This document shows positions 1-12,300 of a DNA stretch of 64,000 bases, one piece after another; the stretch's first letter is position 1; every line of letters begins with the position of its first letter. This DNA is from Dugong dugon (lineage: Eukaryota > Chordata > Mammalia > Sirenia > Dugongidae). The stretch is taken from NCBI GenBank assembly GCA_030035585.1, contig CM057462.1, forward strand, positions 118,167,234 through 118,231,233, written 5' to 3'. A program made the translations under genes and the position numbers. Below the pieces are notes generated by a model, which was not told the DNA's origin, did not search any database, and saw only the letters and a program-made list of their open reading frames with translations.

Positions 1-1162
1 TATTTTTAAGAAAACATGATTAGTTCTTTCAGACTGGATTAAATATCCTGAAAATTCCAGCAACTCTCAAAAGTTGTTTACTATGTCTAGAGATAATCTG
101 GTTCAAAATTGTATTAATGATTCAAAGAGAGTGCATTATTTGTCATTAACTCGCAAGAAGGATGCCATGTTTTTTTCCTGTGTGGGCAATGAAAAAGCAA
201 CAAGGAAACCTACGGTTTCTTTTTCCCTGTATGAAAATGAAAAATAAAAACCAACTCCATTGGTGTGGAATAAATTCTGACAAAACTAAGTAGTCATGAA
301 AAGTTTTCCTGATAAAAGCATTAACAATGAGAAGTCTGTTTATGTACAATCTATTTCAAGGGAAAACTAGACCTTTAAGAAATAAAAATGTTTAAAATAA
401 ATAGCTTTGAGTCAATTCTCAATTATCCACATTGTGTATTATTTTTAGACCTGAGCTTTTATTCTTCCTTTTCAATTACCACGTTTTTAAAGAAAGGAAC
501 AGTGAACTGCTTTGTAGTTCCCTCCTAAGATGTGGAAAGAAGCCAGAAGTATAAGAAGGAAAATTGGCACAGGAATTATAATACCATTGTCCAAGATAAG
601 GAACCCACATTCACATCACTGCCATACTTGTCAGCTTTAAAACTGTTTAAGGTTTATTTAATTTTTAGAAATTAATATAAGCCTGGTTTTGTCCTGGAAG
701 AGAGGCTTTAATTCTAAAGATCTTTCTCATTGAATTTTATCCAAAACAAACCAAAGGGAACCATTATTTGCTAAAGAAGGAAATGGTTTGAAAGGAGAGA
801 GACAAGCTTCAAGGGCATTTGCAAGCAACTGAGAAAATTTCATTTTGTGGTTAAAAAGAATTGATATACATGGGCTTTAACTCAGACAACACCTTCTCCA
901 GCCTCCAATTCCTCATTCTCAGGAACACATGGTAGAGTCAGGGAAATCAAGAAACAGGAAACCTTGACTTCTCCCTTGTGAATTACTTCCCCATTCTGGC
1001 TGAGAGGGAAGAGTTTGGAGAGACTAAAGTTCCTGTCTTTAAGGTCTCTCTTGAGAAATCCTTTCTTATTCAGGCTGAAACATAAAGAAATAAGATTTTG
1101 GAAAGGCTAACTAATGTTTTACCTGAAACTGCATTTAAACCTTGAAGCTCGTTTTGAACAGG
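1..1162. other. Intronic sequence, nothing recognised
   Basis: AT-rich sequence without convincing ORFs, exons or known repeats on either strand. No DNAI3 exon was recognised before 3140. Confidence 0.5.
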
Positions 1163-1330
1163 GCTTTTAAATTTTAATATGCACATGAACCACCTGGGGA
1201 TCTTGTGAAAATGCAGGTTCTAACTCAGTAGAACTGGGGCGGGGCCCCAAGACTCTGCATTGCTTACAAACTTCCGGTCATGCTAAAACTGCTAGTCCTT
1301 GGAGCACACTTTAAGTAGCAAGGTCCTAGA
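1163..1330 (+). mobile_element. MER5A-like hAT-Charlie nonautonomous DNA transposon
   Basis: The segment has the MER5 pattern: CACCTGGGGATCTTG near the start, AGTAGAACTGGGGCGGGGCC in the middle, and a terminal CTTGGAGCACACTTTAAG. It is old and diverged and lies in the intron before exon A. Confidence 0.75.
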
Positions 1331-2075
1331 AAATGCTTCAATTTTCTATTTTGAAAGATGGAATACAAGAAGAATTTAACCAAAACAGTATTCAGTTAAG
1401 CAGTAAATGGTGGTCATTAATTTTTAATGGCAAGAGGATCAAATGATACCTTTGTTTAATTTTTTAAAAGTATCTATTATTTTTTTTGGTGTTTATATTT
1501 AACTGTCCAAATAAAGTTCTTTTTTTTATTTTAAGATGTTCTTAATTGAGAACCCCTCATTTATCTTGCCACACTTATTTAAAAAAAAAAAAGAAAGATA
1601 TTTGGACTTTGGATCATTAGGGTAAAACCTTGGGTGGCATTTTAATTGTGGGAAAGCTCTTAAGAAGTCTTAGGAATGAGCTGAGCTTTCAAATTCAAGC
1701 ATAAAGGAACAGTAAATATTACAGTAACTGTCTTAAAACAGGAGCCTATGAAATCAGGATCCCTAGACTATTAAAAGATGAGGCTAGAGCTCAGATAATT
1801 TCTTAAAGGAGCAATATTAGCATTTTTAGCAGGATAATTCTTTATTTTAGGGACTGTCCCATACATTGCAGAAGTTTAGCAATAGAATTAGACACAGTAG
1901 CACCTCCCAGGCATTGTGACAATGAACCCCCTCCCCCACATTTCTAAACTGCAAATCTCCCCTGGTTGGGAACTTCTTATTTGTTGTTTTGAATTATATG
2001 TTTTATATGTGTGTGTACACACACACACACATATATATGTGCATATATGCATGCATGGGTGTGTGTACCTATATA
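1331..2075. other. Intronic sequence with a GT/CA simple repeat
   Basis: Apart from a GT/CA/AT simple repeat at about 2008-2062, no gene or known element is visible. Confidence 0.5.
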
Positions 2076-2282
2076 AGGCCAGTGGGTGGCACAAATGGTT
2101 TACATTCAACTACTAACCTAAAGGTTGATGGTTCAAACCCACCCAGTGACATCATGGAAGAAAGGCCTGGAAATCTGTTTCCATAAAGATTACAGCCAAG
2201 AAAATCCTATGGAGCTCAGTTCTACTCTGTAACACATGGGGTCGCCGTCAGTCAGTGTTGAGTTGGCAGCAATGGGTTTGTG
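2076..2282 (+). mobile_element. AfroSINE, diverged, running into a (TG)n tract
   Basis: The recognisable parts are GTGGGTGGCACAAATGGTT, GTTCAAACCCACCCAG, TCCATAAAGATTACAGCC and GTTGGCAGCAATGGG. It is followed directly by a TG/TA microsatellite to about 2336, which probably grew from the SINE tail. Confidence 0.85.
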
Positions 2283-2411
2283 TGTGTGTGTGTGTGTGTA
2301 TATATGTGTGTGTATATATATACACACACATATGGTATGTATATGTATTTGAGCTGCCCTCATTTAGTATAAGTAATCATTTAGTACCAAATAAACAAAA
2401 AAAAAAAAAAA

Positions 2412-2565
2412 ACCATTGCTGTCAAGTCAATTCCAGTTCATAGTGACCCTATAGGACAGAGTAGAATTGCCCCATAGGGTTTTTAAGGAACACCTAGTGG
2501 ATTTGAACTGCGACATTTTGGTTGGCAGCTAAACTCGTAACCACTATGCCAACAGGGTTTCCTAG
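2412..2565 (-). mobile_element. AfroSINE, minus strand
   Basis: On the plus strand it reads the reverse complement of the family: CATTGCTGTCAAGTCAATTC (tail) to AACCACTATGCCAACAGGG (head). The T-rich tail appears as the A tract at about 2397-2412. The middle part is shortened, as in several other copies here. Confidence 0.88.
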
Positions 2566-2589
2566 TGCCAAATACACCTAAGAAAATTG

Positions 2590-2940
2590 CCTTTTGTGTC
2601 AGTTTGGGTTTTCTAGGAAGCAAATACGGAAATAGAGTTAGAAGTAAAGGTTTACTGAGGGTTACACTATGAAAAATAAAGGCGGAAGAAGCAGAGTTAA
2701 TCAGGTAGAGCTTCAGACAAAGTCTCAGCCCACCCAAAGGGACTCCAGAGCAAGATGACCTGTTGAGAAGTCCTACAGAAGGCAGTGCAGGCCAAGCCCT
2801 GGCATCCCTTCTCCCATTGCTCAAATATTGACCTGGGAAGAGTGTGGCCTCAGTTTGGAAACAGAGGCAGACGGTGACGGTGCTGGAGGCTGTCAGCTAA
2901 GCACTCCTTGCAGGTAAACAGCAAATTTTTTTCTTGAAAC
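2590..2940. repeat. LTR-like old repeat, family not identified
   Basis: The layout TTTGGGTTTTCTAGGAAGCA followed by GTAAAGGTTTACTGAGGG and a GC-richer body resembles ancient mammalian LTRs, but I could not assign a family. A long minus-strand ORF over it looks fortuitous. Confidence 0.3.
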
Positions 2941-3139
2941 AAGTTCTGAGTAGCACACCGCCATGAATTTTTTCTCCTCTTTAAGTCATTTATTTGGAAT
3001 GAAGTTAATCATTAGTTACTAAATATAATTGAGAGCAATTTTTCTTTCAGTGTAAATGAAGTGAGAGGAGCTTTTGAAACAGTCATATCATTGATGGCTA
3101 AAATCCAACATCTTAATTGTTTTTCTTTTACAAAAATAG

Positions 3140-3330
3140 TGTTGAAATAGCCCTGCAACAAAATGAAATCATGAACGCATTTATTGATGACTGGAAATGC
3201 CTGGCAGAAGAAGAAGGCACCTTTGGGGACAAGACTGATACCCACCTGAAAGAGTACCAGTCCTTTACTGACCTTCATAATCTAACAGAGAAAACTATTA
3301 CCTGCGTCTCATGGCATCCAACTATCAACG
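3140..3330 (+). CDS. DNAI3: DNAI3 exon A (first in window)
   Basis: The acceptor is TTTTCTTTTACAAAAATAG and the donor is G|GTGGGA. The exon starts with the third base of a codon and encodes residues 1-63 of the window protein plus the first base of a Gly codon. It begins [18 protein letters not shown] and ends [11 protein letters not shown], the start of the first WD40 blade. The acidic patch [20 protein letters not shown] precedes the propeller. The phase matches exon B, giving a Gly across the junction. Confidence 0.93.
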
Positions 3331-6300
3331 GTGGGACTGAAATGACTGGGATTCCCTTTTCTGATAGTATTGAAATTGTCTATTTTTTTATCTGTAAAAT
3401 TGTAAACTAACTCAATTTCAAGAAAATAACTTCCATTTGCTGAGTGCCAGGCATCTAGCAATCACTTTCCACACTATCTCTCAGTTATGTGTTCTCCGAG
3501 CAATCCTGTAGGATATGAATTGTTTCTCCATTTTGCAAGGAGAGGACTGAAGCTTAACTCAGGGAGGCTTTGTACGGACATACACTTTTATATCTCTTCG
3601 GTAAATACCTAGGAGTGGAATGGCTGGGTCATATGGTAGGTAAATATAGGGTGACCAGCTATCCTGGTTTGCTTGGGACTGAGGGGGTACCCAAGACTGA
3701 GGGCATTTCTGGGGCTCAGAAATTTCCATTTTAAAATCAGGAAAGTCCTGGGCAAACTGGGAAGAAATGGTTACCTAGGTGTATGTTTAACAATTGAAAA
3801 AACTACTAAACTGTTTTCCAAAATGGTTGTATCATTTTACATCCCCATGAGCAATAAATGAGAGTTTCAGTTGTTCCACATCCTCCCCAACACTTGGTAT
3901 GATTAGTCTCTTTAATTTTAACCATTCTCATAGGTGTATAGAAGTATCTCATTGTTGCCCTGGTGGCACAATGTTTAAGTGCTCGGCTGCTAATCGAAAG
4001 GTCAGCAGTTCGAACCCACCAGCCACTCTGCAGGAGAAAGTTGTGGCAGTCTGCTTTTGTAAAGATTACAGACTTGGAAACCCTATGGGGCAGTTCTACT
4101 CTGTCCTATAGGGTCACTACAAGTAGGAAGCAACTCGAAGGCAATGGGTAATCACTAATGGAATCGACTCCATGGTAACTGGTTTAGTTATTTTTGGAAT
4201 GACTAATGAGTTCTGCTTTTTTCAAAGAAAGGTCTCAGAGCCAGCTTATAGTAAGTGTAGCAAATCCTGTATACTGACCTCAAAAACAGCTACTCCTTTC
4301 CCTAAGCTCTTAGATGCAGAAGGAAAGAGTTATTGCTAATGGTAGAGCTCTGCGCCATTAGTAAAGAAAACAACTCTTCCCCTAGAACTATACAACATTA
4401 GGATGGAAGTATGAACCACTAAGAACAGCTTTATTTAATTTAAACAATACCATTCTGGAAGATTGGATAAATGTTGTAAAGTAGGTGTTCAATAAGTGCT
4501 AGTTGAACTGGTATAATTGGGTCTCTGGCAAAAGTGACACACAAATGATGCTTTCTGTTGTTGATACTTAATGCACCTGCCTTAGGGAAAAACATGTATA
4601 TATGTGTCACCCTAAAGGGTCTGCATACTGGGGTTTCCCTATTATCAACTGAAAATGGAGATAATAATAGGGTTGTTGCAAAGATGAAATGTGATAATGA
4701 TTATAAAGTGCTTAACATAGTGCCTGGCACATAGTCAGCACTCAATCAGTATGAGATTGTCATTATTGTTGTTGTTGCTGCCGTTATTATTATTATTCAG
4801 GGAGATCAGGCCAACTGCCTCTTTTGCCCACAAAACACTGTGGCTTGTGTTATAATAACTGCTTGCCAGGCAACGTTACACGTCAGTTTTGTAGCTGAAT
4901 AAACAGTGACACCTTACATACCCAGCTATATTTCTGTTGAATTTCTCTAAGTCAGCACTGTGCAAAAGAAATATAATGTGAGTCACATACGTAATTTTTA
5001 ATTCTAATAGCCACAGTAAAACATAAAAAGAAACTGGTAGAATTAATTTTAATTTTATATATGTATATATATATATCCAAAATCATTTAACATGTACTCA
5101 ATATAAAAATTAATAATATGCTGATTTACATTTTTTCACTAGATCTTTGAAATTCTCTGTTTATTTTACACTTGCAGCCCATCTCAATTCAGACCAGTCA
5201 CATTTCAAGTGCTCATTAGCTCCATGGGGCTATTGCTACCATATTAGATAAGTGTAGTTCTAAGAACCCTCTTCATCTCCTGTGCAATATTTTTACTCCA
5301 ATTACATCAAAATGGAAATGAATAATGGCTATGTAGAAGAGCAAAAACTAAAAGCACTCCTCCATGTACAGTTATTACACATTTTAATTTCTGATTGTTT
5401 TTCAATCAGGGCTAATAGCCGTGTCGGTGGCCGTGCGGCTTACCTTTGAAGACAGAGTCCACTCTTCTGGCAAATTGTTGTTGCAACCATCGCTAATACT
5501 TTTCTGGAGTTTCTCGGATCCCATCCATCCTCAGGTATTTAAGGAGAGTCATCCATATAGCCTAAAAATTGCAAATACTACTTTCATGTATGTCTTTAGC
5601 AGTTTTAATTACAAAATACTTTACAATCACTTAATTAAGATCATAAACCTTCATTAATTTAGACTTCCTTCAACTCAGATTTGTCATAATTCAGTTTGAG
5701 CAAAAATAAAGTTTACACTTTGTCTACTGAAAGGCTAACAAATCAAAATGTTATTTTCAGAAAAGATGGTAAAAGGAAGTTTTAACTTATTTTTAAAAGC
5801 ACACTCTTTTATGGCCTTTGTTTAAATACTCATTATTCAAGTTTCATTTTACATGAATTTTCTCAATTCCAAGAATCTGTAACGATCATTAAGTAGGCAG
5901 TGGCAATGAGTGAAGATGACTGCGTGTGAGGCAATGGGGAGTGGTGGGGACTGTGGCCAAATGGAGAGTGCACGACCCATCTGTGGGGACAGCCACTCAT
6001 CAGCAGTTTTTGTTGTCAGATGATCCCACTTGTCAAGAGATTTCAGAAACCTGGAATTTTGGATAAAATCATCCTATTTTTAAATAACTCAACTAAAACC
6101 AAATCAAAACACACACAAAAAAAACCCCACTCAAACCAAAACAAAATACACAACAATCCAAATAAATCAAGGCTGAAGTCTGATTTTCTCCACGGGGTTC
6201 CAGTTTCCAGCATTCTTCTTGGGGTAGGAGGGTACTTTATAGTGTTAGATTAAGTTATTCAGTGCACTTAAATATAATAATATTTTGTTTCTATAAAACA

Positions 6301-9300
6301 AACAAACAAACCCAAACCCACTGCCATCGAGTCGATTCCAACTCATAGTGACCCTATAGGACAAAGTAGAACTGCCCCATAAGGTTTCCAAGGCTGTAAA
6401 TCTTTATGGAAGCAGACTGCCACATCTTTCTCCTTCTAAGTGTCTGGTGGGTTTGAACTGCTGACCTTTTGGTTAGCAGCAAAACACTTTTACCACTGTG
6501 CCACCAGGACTCCTTGTTTCTATAAAGCATTCCATACTTAAGACTTTTCCCTAATAAACCCTAGCTCCCCTTCTTCCTTTTTCCCTTATTGTTGTTGTTG
6601 TTAGTTGCCTTGAAGTTGATTCTGATTCATGGTGACCCCAATTCTTCCCTAACTGGTCTGAATTAGGGCAGTTTTTCCCCATGCATCTGTCAGTTTGTCG
6701 CACTGTGGGGGCTTGTGTGTTGCTGTGATGCTGGAAGATACGTCACTGGTATTCGAATACCAGGAGGGTCACCCATGGTGAACAGGTGTCAGCTGAACTT
6801 TTAGACTAAGACAGACTAGACTAGGAAGAAAAACCTTGTGGTCTACTTCTGAAAAGTGAAAACCTTATGAATAGCAGCAATACATGTGCTGGAAGATGAG
6901 CCCCTCAGGTTGGAAGGCACTCAAAATACGACTGGGGAAGAGCTGCCTCCTCAGAGTAGAGTCGACCTTAATGACATGGATAGAGTTAAGCTTTCAGGAC
7001 CTTCATTTGCTGATGTGGCATGACTCAGAATGAGAAGAAACAGCTGTAAACATCCATTAATAATCGGAAAGTGGAATGTATGAAGTATGAATCTAGGAAA
7101 ATTGGAAATCACCAAAAAAGAAATGGAACGCATAAACATAGATATCATAGGCATTAGTGAGCTGAAGTGGACTAGTATTGGCCATTTTGAATCCGACAAT
7201 CATATGGTCTGCTCTGCAGGGAATGAAAACTTGAAGAGGAATGGTGTTCCATTCATCATCAAAAAGAACATTTCAAGATCTATCCTGAAGTACAGTGCTG
7301 TCGGTGGTAGAATAATATCCATATGCCTACACGGAAGACCAGTTAATATGACTATTACTCAAATTTCACACCAATCACTAAGGCCAAAGTTGAAGAAATG
7401 GAAGATTTTTACCAACTTCTGCAGTCTGAAATTGATTGAACATGCAATCAGGATGTGTTGACAATTACTGGTGATTGGAATGCGAAAGTTGGAAATGAAG
7501 AAGGATAAGAATTTGGAAAATATGGCCTTGGTAATAGAAATGATGTTGGAGATTGCATGATAGAATTTTGCAAGACCAATGACTTCTTCATTGCAAATAC
7601 CTTTTTTGAACAACATAAACAGCAACTATACACATGGACCTTGCCAGATGGAATACACAGTAATCAAATCGACTACATCTGTGGAAAGAGACAATGGAAA
7701 AGCTCAGTATCATCGGTCAGAACAAGGCCAGGGACCAAATGCAGAAAAAAAACATCAATTGCTCATATGCAGGTTCAAGTTGAAACTGAAGAAAATTAGA
7801 ACAAGTCCACAAGAGCCAAAGTATGACCTTGAGCATATCCCACCTGAATTTAGAGATCATCTCAAGAATAGATTTCATGTATTAAACACTAGGGACCAAA
7901 GACCAGATGAGTTGTGGAATGACATCAAGGACATCATACACGAAGAAAGCAAAAAGTCCTCAAAAAGACAGGAAAGAAAGAAAGACCAAAATGGATGTCA
8001 GAAGAGACTCTGACACTTGTTCTTGAATGTTGAGTAGCTAAAACAAATGGAGGAAATGATGAAGTAAAAGAGCTGAACAGAAGCTTAAGATGACAAAGTA
8101 AATATCATAACGACATGTGCAAAAAGCTGGAGGTAGAAAACCAAAAGGGAAGAACACGCTCGACATTTCTCAAGCTGAAAGAACTGAAGAAAAAACTCAA
8201 GCCTGGAGTTGCAATATTGAAGGATTCTCTGGGGAAATATTAAATGACACAGGAAACATCAAAAGAAGATGGAAGGAATACACACAGTCACTGTACCAAA
8301 AAGAATTGGTCGACATTCAACCATTTCAGGAGGTAGCGTATGATCAGGAACCAATGATACTGAAGGAAGAAGTCCAAGCTGCACTGAAGGCATTGGCGAA
8401 AAATAAGACTCCAGGAACTGACAGAATATCAACTGAGATGTTTCAACAAACGAATGCAGCGCTGGAAGTGCTCACTCATCTATGCCATGAAATTTGGAAG
8501 ACAGCTGCTGGCCAAATGACTGGAAGAGATCCATATTTATGCCTGTTCCCAAGAAAGGTGATCCAACCGAATGTGGAAATTATCGAATATTATCATTAGT
8601 ATTACACACAAGTAAAATTTTACTGAAGATCATTCAAAAGCGGCTACAGCAGTATATCGATAGAAATTCAAGCCGGATTCAGAAGAGGACATGGAACCAG
8701 GGATATCATTGCTTATGTCAGATGGATCCTGACCAAAAGCAGAGAATGCCAGAAAGATATTTACCTATGTTTTATTGACTATGCAAAGGCATTTGACTCC
8801 GTGGATCATAACAAATTATGGATAATGTGAAGAATGGGAATTCCAGAACACTTAATTGTGCTCATAAGGAACTTGTAGATAGATCAAGAAGCAGTTGTTC
8901 AGACAGAACAAGGGGATACTGTGTGGTTTCAAATCAAAAAAGGTGTGCATCAGGGTTGTATCCTTTCACCATACTTATTCAATCTGTATGCTGAGCAATT
9001 AATCTGAGAAGCTGGACTATATGAAGAAGAACGGGGCATCAGGATTGAAGGAAGACTCATTAACAGCCTGAGTTATGCAGATGACACAACTTGCTTGCTG
9101 AAAGTGAAGAGGACTTGAAGCACTTACAGATGAAGATCAAAGACCACAGCCTTCAGTATGGATTACACCTCAACATAAAGAAAACAAAAATCCTCACAGC
9201 TGGACCAATAAGCAACATCATGGTAAACAGAGAAAAGATTGAGGTTGTCAAGGATTTCATTTTACTTGGATCCACAATCAACACCCATGGAAGCAGCAGT

Positions 9301-12300
9301 CAAGAAATCAAACAATGCATTGCATTGGGAAAATCTGCTGCAAAACACCTCTTTGAAGTGTTAAAAAGCAAAGATGGCACCTTAAAGACTAAGGTGCCCC
9401 TAATCCAAGCCATGGTGTTTTCAATTGCCTCATATACATGTGAAAGCTGGACAATGAATAAGGAAGACCAAAGAAGAATTGATATCTTTGGTGCTGGTTG
9501 AATGTACACAGACTATCCGGGGTGGAAAGGAGGGATGTGCTTCACATTACAGAGAGAGCAGGTAGGGTCACATAGCAATGTGTGTATAAATTTTTGTATG
9601 AGAAACTGACTTGAACTGTAAACTTTCATTTAAAGCACAATTTAAAAAAAAAAAAAAAAAAAAAAGAATTGCCGCCTTCGGATTGTGGTGTTGGCAAAGA
9701 ATATTGAATATACCATGGATTGCCAAAAGAATGAATAAATCTGTCCTGAAAAAAGTACAGCCAGAATGCTCCTTAGAAGCAAGAATGGCAAGACTATGTC
9801 TCACATATTTTGGACATGTTATCAGGAGGGACCAGTCCCTGGAGAAGGACATCATGCTTGGTAAAGTAGAGGGTCAGTGAAGAAGAGGAAGACCCTCAAT
9901 GAGAGGGATTGACACAGTGGCTGCAACAATGGGCTCAAGCATAGCAGTGATTGTGAAGGACGGCCCAGGACTGGGCAGGGTTTTGTTCTGTTGTACATAG
10001 GGTTGCTATGAGTCAGAACCGACTGGATGGCACCTAACAACAACAACAAGGCAGTTTTACTGTAATAGATTCTAGATACTTAAAATATTATAGATCCAGA
10101 GATAAAAATAATAGATTCTCTAGCACTGTCTTGTTGGCCTTCTTGCCAGAAAAATGGCACCATTCTCTCTCTGGGATTTTCTAACTTTCTACCCTGTAGA
10201 ACTACTCTCCACGCCACACCATGGACATGTGACTAACTTCCAGATAGTTAGGAAAAGGAAAGAGAGACCCTCCTTTTCTCTCTTTTGAAGAGTAGCTTTG
10301 AAGAGAAAAGCAAATAATTCTTAAAAGACATAACGCAAATCATTTATTTTGTCTTTGTTCTAATCAAAACTATGTGACAATATTAAAAGGTTTTGTTTTC
10401 AAAAATAAGGATTTCTCTAGAATCGACAGAGTACCAAATAAACCAAGATAATTTACCTCAATTCCAGTTTGAAACAATTAGGTCAGCAGTAGAAAACAAA
10501 TGGACTACTGGGCTCTTTTTTTTTGTTTTTGTTTTGTTTTGACATTTTGTTTAAAGAGGAGCAGTAACTATGCAGGTGTTCTGCTTTGTGGTACCCATAG
10601 CAGCATAGGTGCTAACTATTGTTTATATCTGTTTCTTCACACTTGTGCATTTTCTCCAGGGTCCTCTCTCTACCCTCCAGGCAGTTGAGTTTGTTTACCT
10701 TCTGAGTTATGTATGATTTTAAAATTTGAAATGCTATCACTGGCAATGACTCCGTCTTCTCTCATTTGACATATTTTGCTTTTGAGTGCCCACTGCGTGC
10801 CAGGCTAGGGGTACAGCAGAGAACAAAACAGATAAATATCACAGGGCTTATATTCTATATCTTTCAGAAACACTAATCTCATAATTTTGTTTGTTTGTCT
10901 ATAAAAAATTAGAACATCCCCTAATAGTGACGAACCCTTTGCCTTCCGTGAAAGGTGGAGAAGGGGGAGACCTAGAATATGTACTCTCATACACATGGCC
11001 AATATCCACAATACAATTCAACTGAAGTAGCTTCTAACCCAGAGGTTGAAGTCTGGAAATGAACTCTATGTGCACATTTCTTATAAATATCTAGGAAAAT
11101 TAGACTTTTGAGTGTCTTAATATTATCTTCTAGTCATGATATTAATAGGAGATAGCCTGACGTGTGTAAGGTTTTTTCATTCTTTCTTGAATTTGTGGGG
11201 TTTGCTTTAGTTAATGCTGGAGAGCCCAGATGACATCTTCTGCTTCGAGTTCTGTCCCAGTGACCCTAATATCATTGCTGGAGGCTGTATAAATGGACAG
11301 GTACTTGTGGATTTTATTTCGGCTATTTATTAATTCAGATAACATTCTATAATAAATTTTGATTGGTAGTTTTTTGAACTCAAGGATTCAATTCAGCAGA
11401 AGAAAGGAGCACAGCCTTTATTTGCCAGTCACCACGCCAGGAACTAGGGTATAAATCTGTGTTAGACATGATATCAGTGCTGGAGATTTGACCTGGTTGT
11501 GTGTTTTCAGTTATGCTGAAAACACACAACCAGGTCAAATCTATTTGTGTTGCTGGGATAGAACCACACATTTGTATAAGATTACATGGAAAGAACAAAA
11601 ACCACAGTATTAATATCTCTTGGGCAAGAGGATCAAGAGGCCTTGTCTAAAATTTTCCTGGGGGTAGAGGTTAGGGGATGATTCAGAACTTAAATAGAAA
11701 TTAACTGGAAAACATGACATAAAACATAACTATATCATTGTGGTGCAGTGGCTAAGAGCTTGGCCGCTAACCAAAGGTCAGCAGTTCAAATCCGCCAGCT
11801 GCTCCTTGGAAATTCTATGGGGCAGTTCTACTCTGTCCTATGGGGTCACTATGAGTTGGAATTGACTCAATGGCAATGATTTTTTTTTTATTATATATAT
11901 CTAATACTCCTTAAGTTTAGAGATAAAATCTTAGACTAAACTGAAGGAGGCATAGACATAAACACAAATAAACCAGTTGCCATCGAGTCAATTCTGACTC
12001 ATGGCTTCCCTACGTGTGTCAGAGTAGAATGGTGCATCATAGGATCTTCAATGGCCGATGTCTGAACTGGGCAGTTGAGCTTAGTTGTGGAGAACAGGCT
12101 GTTTCCCACTAGGTCTAAAGCAGTTGTCTCCACAGTGATGGCACATTCCCAAAGACAGAGAAAGAACTCTTCTCAAAGCAGAGACTTCATTCAGAAATTA
12201 CATGATATTTTTCTTGGACTTTAAAAAAATCTAGTGTCTACTAACACAAGCACAAAAATTAAAGTGCTGAAAATACTTTAACAATAAAGAAAACTTTTTT

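Noticed and set aside
2483-2824. 113-codon minus-strand ORF
   Set aside because: It spans part of an AfroSINE and an LTR-like repeat; no domain or conserved motif.
7087-9501. Series of plus-strand ORFs (60-160 codons) with endonuclease and RT motifs
   Set aside because: They are fragments of one RTE LINE ORF broken by stops and frameshifts, not host genes.
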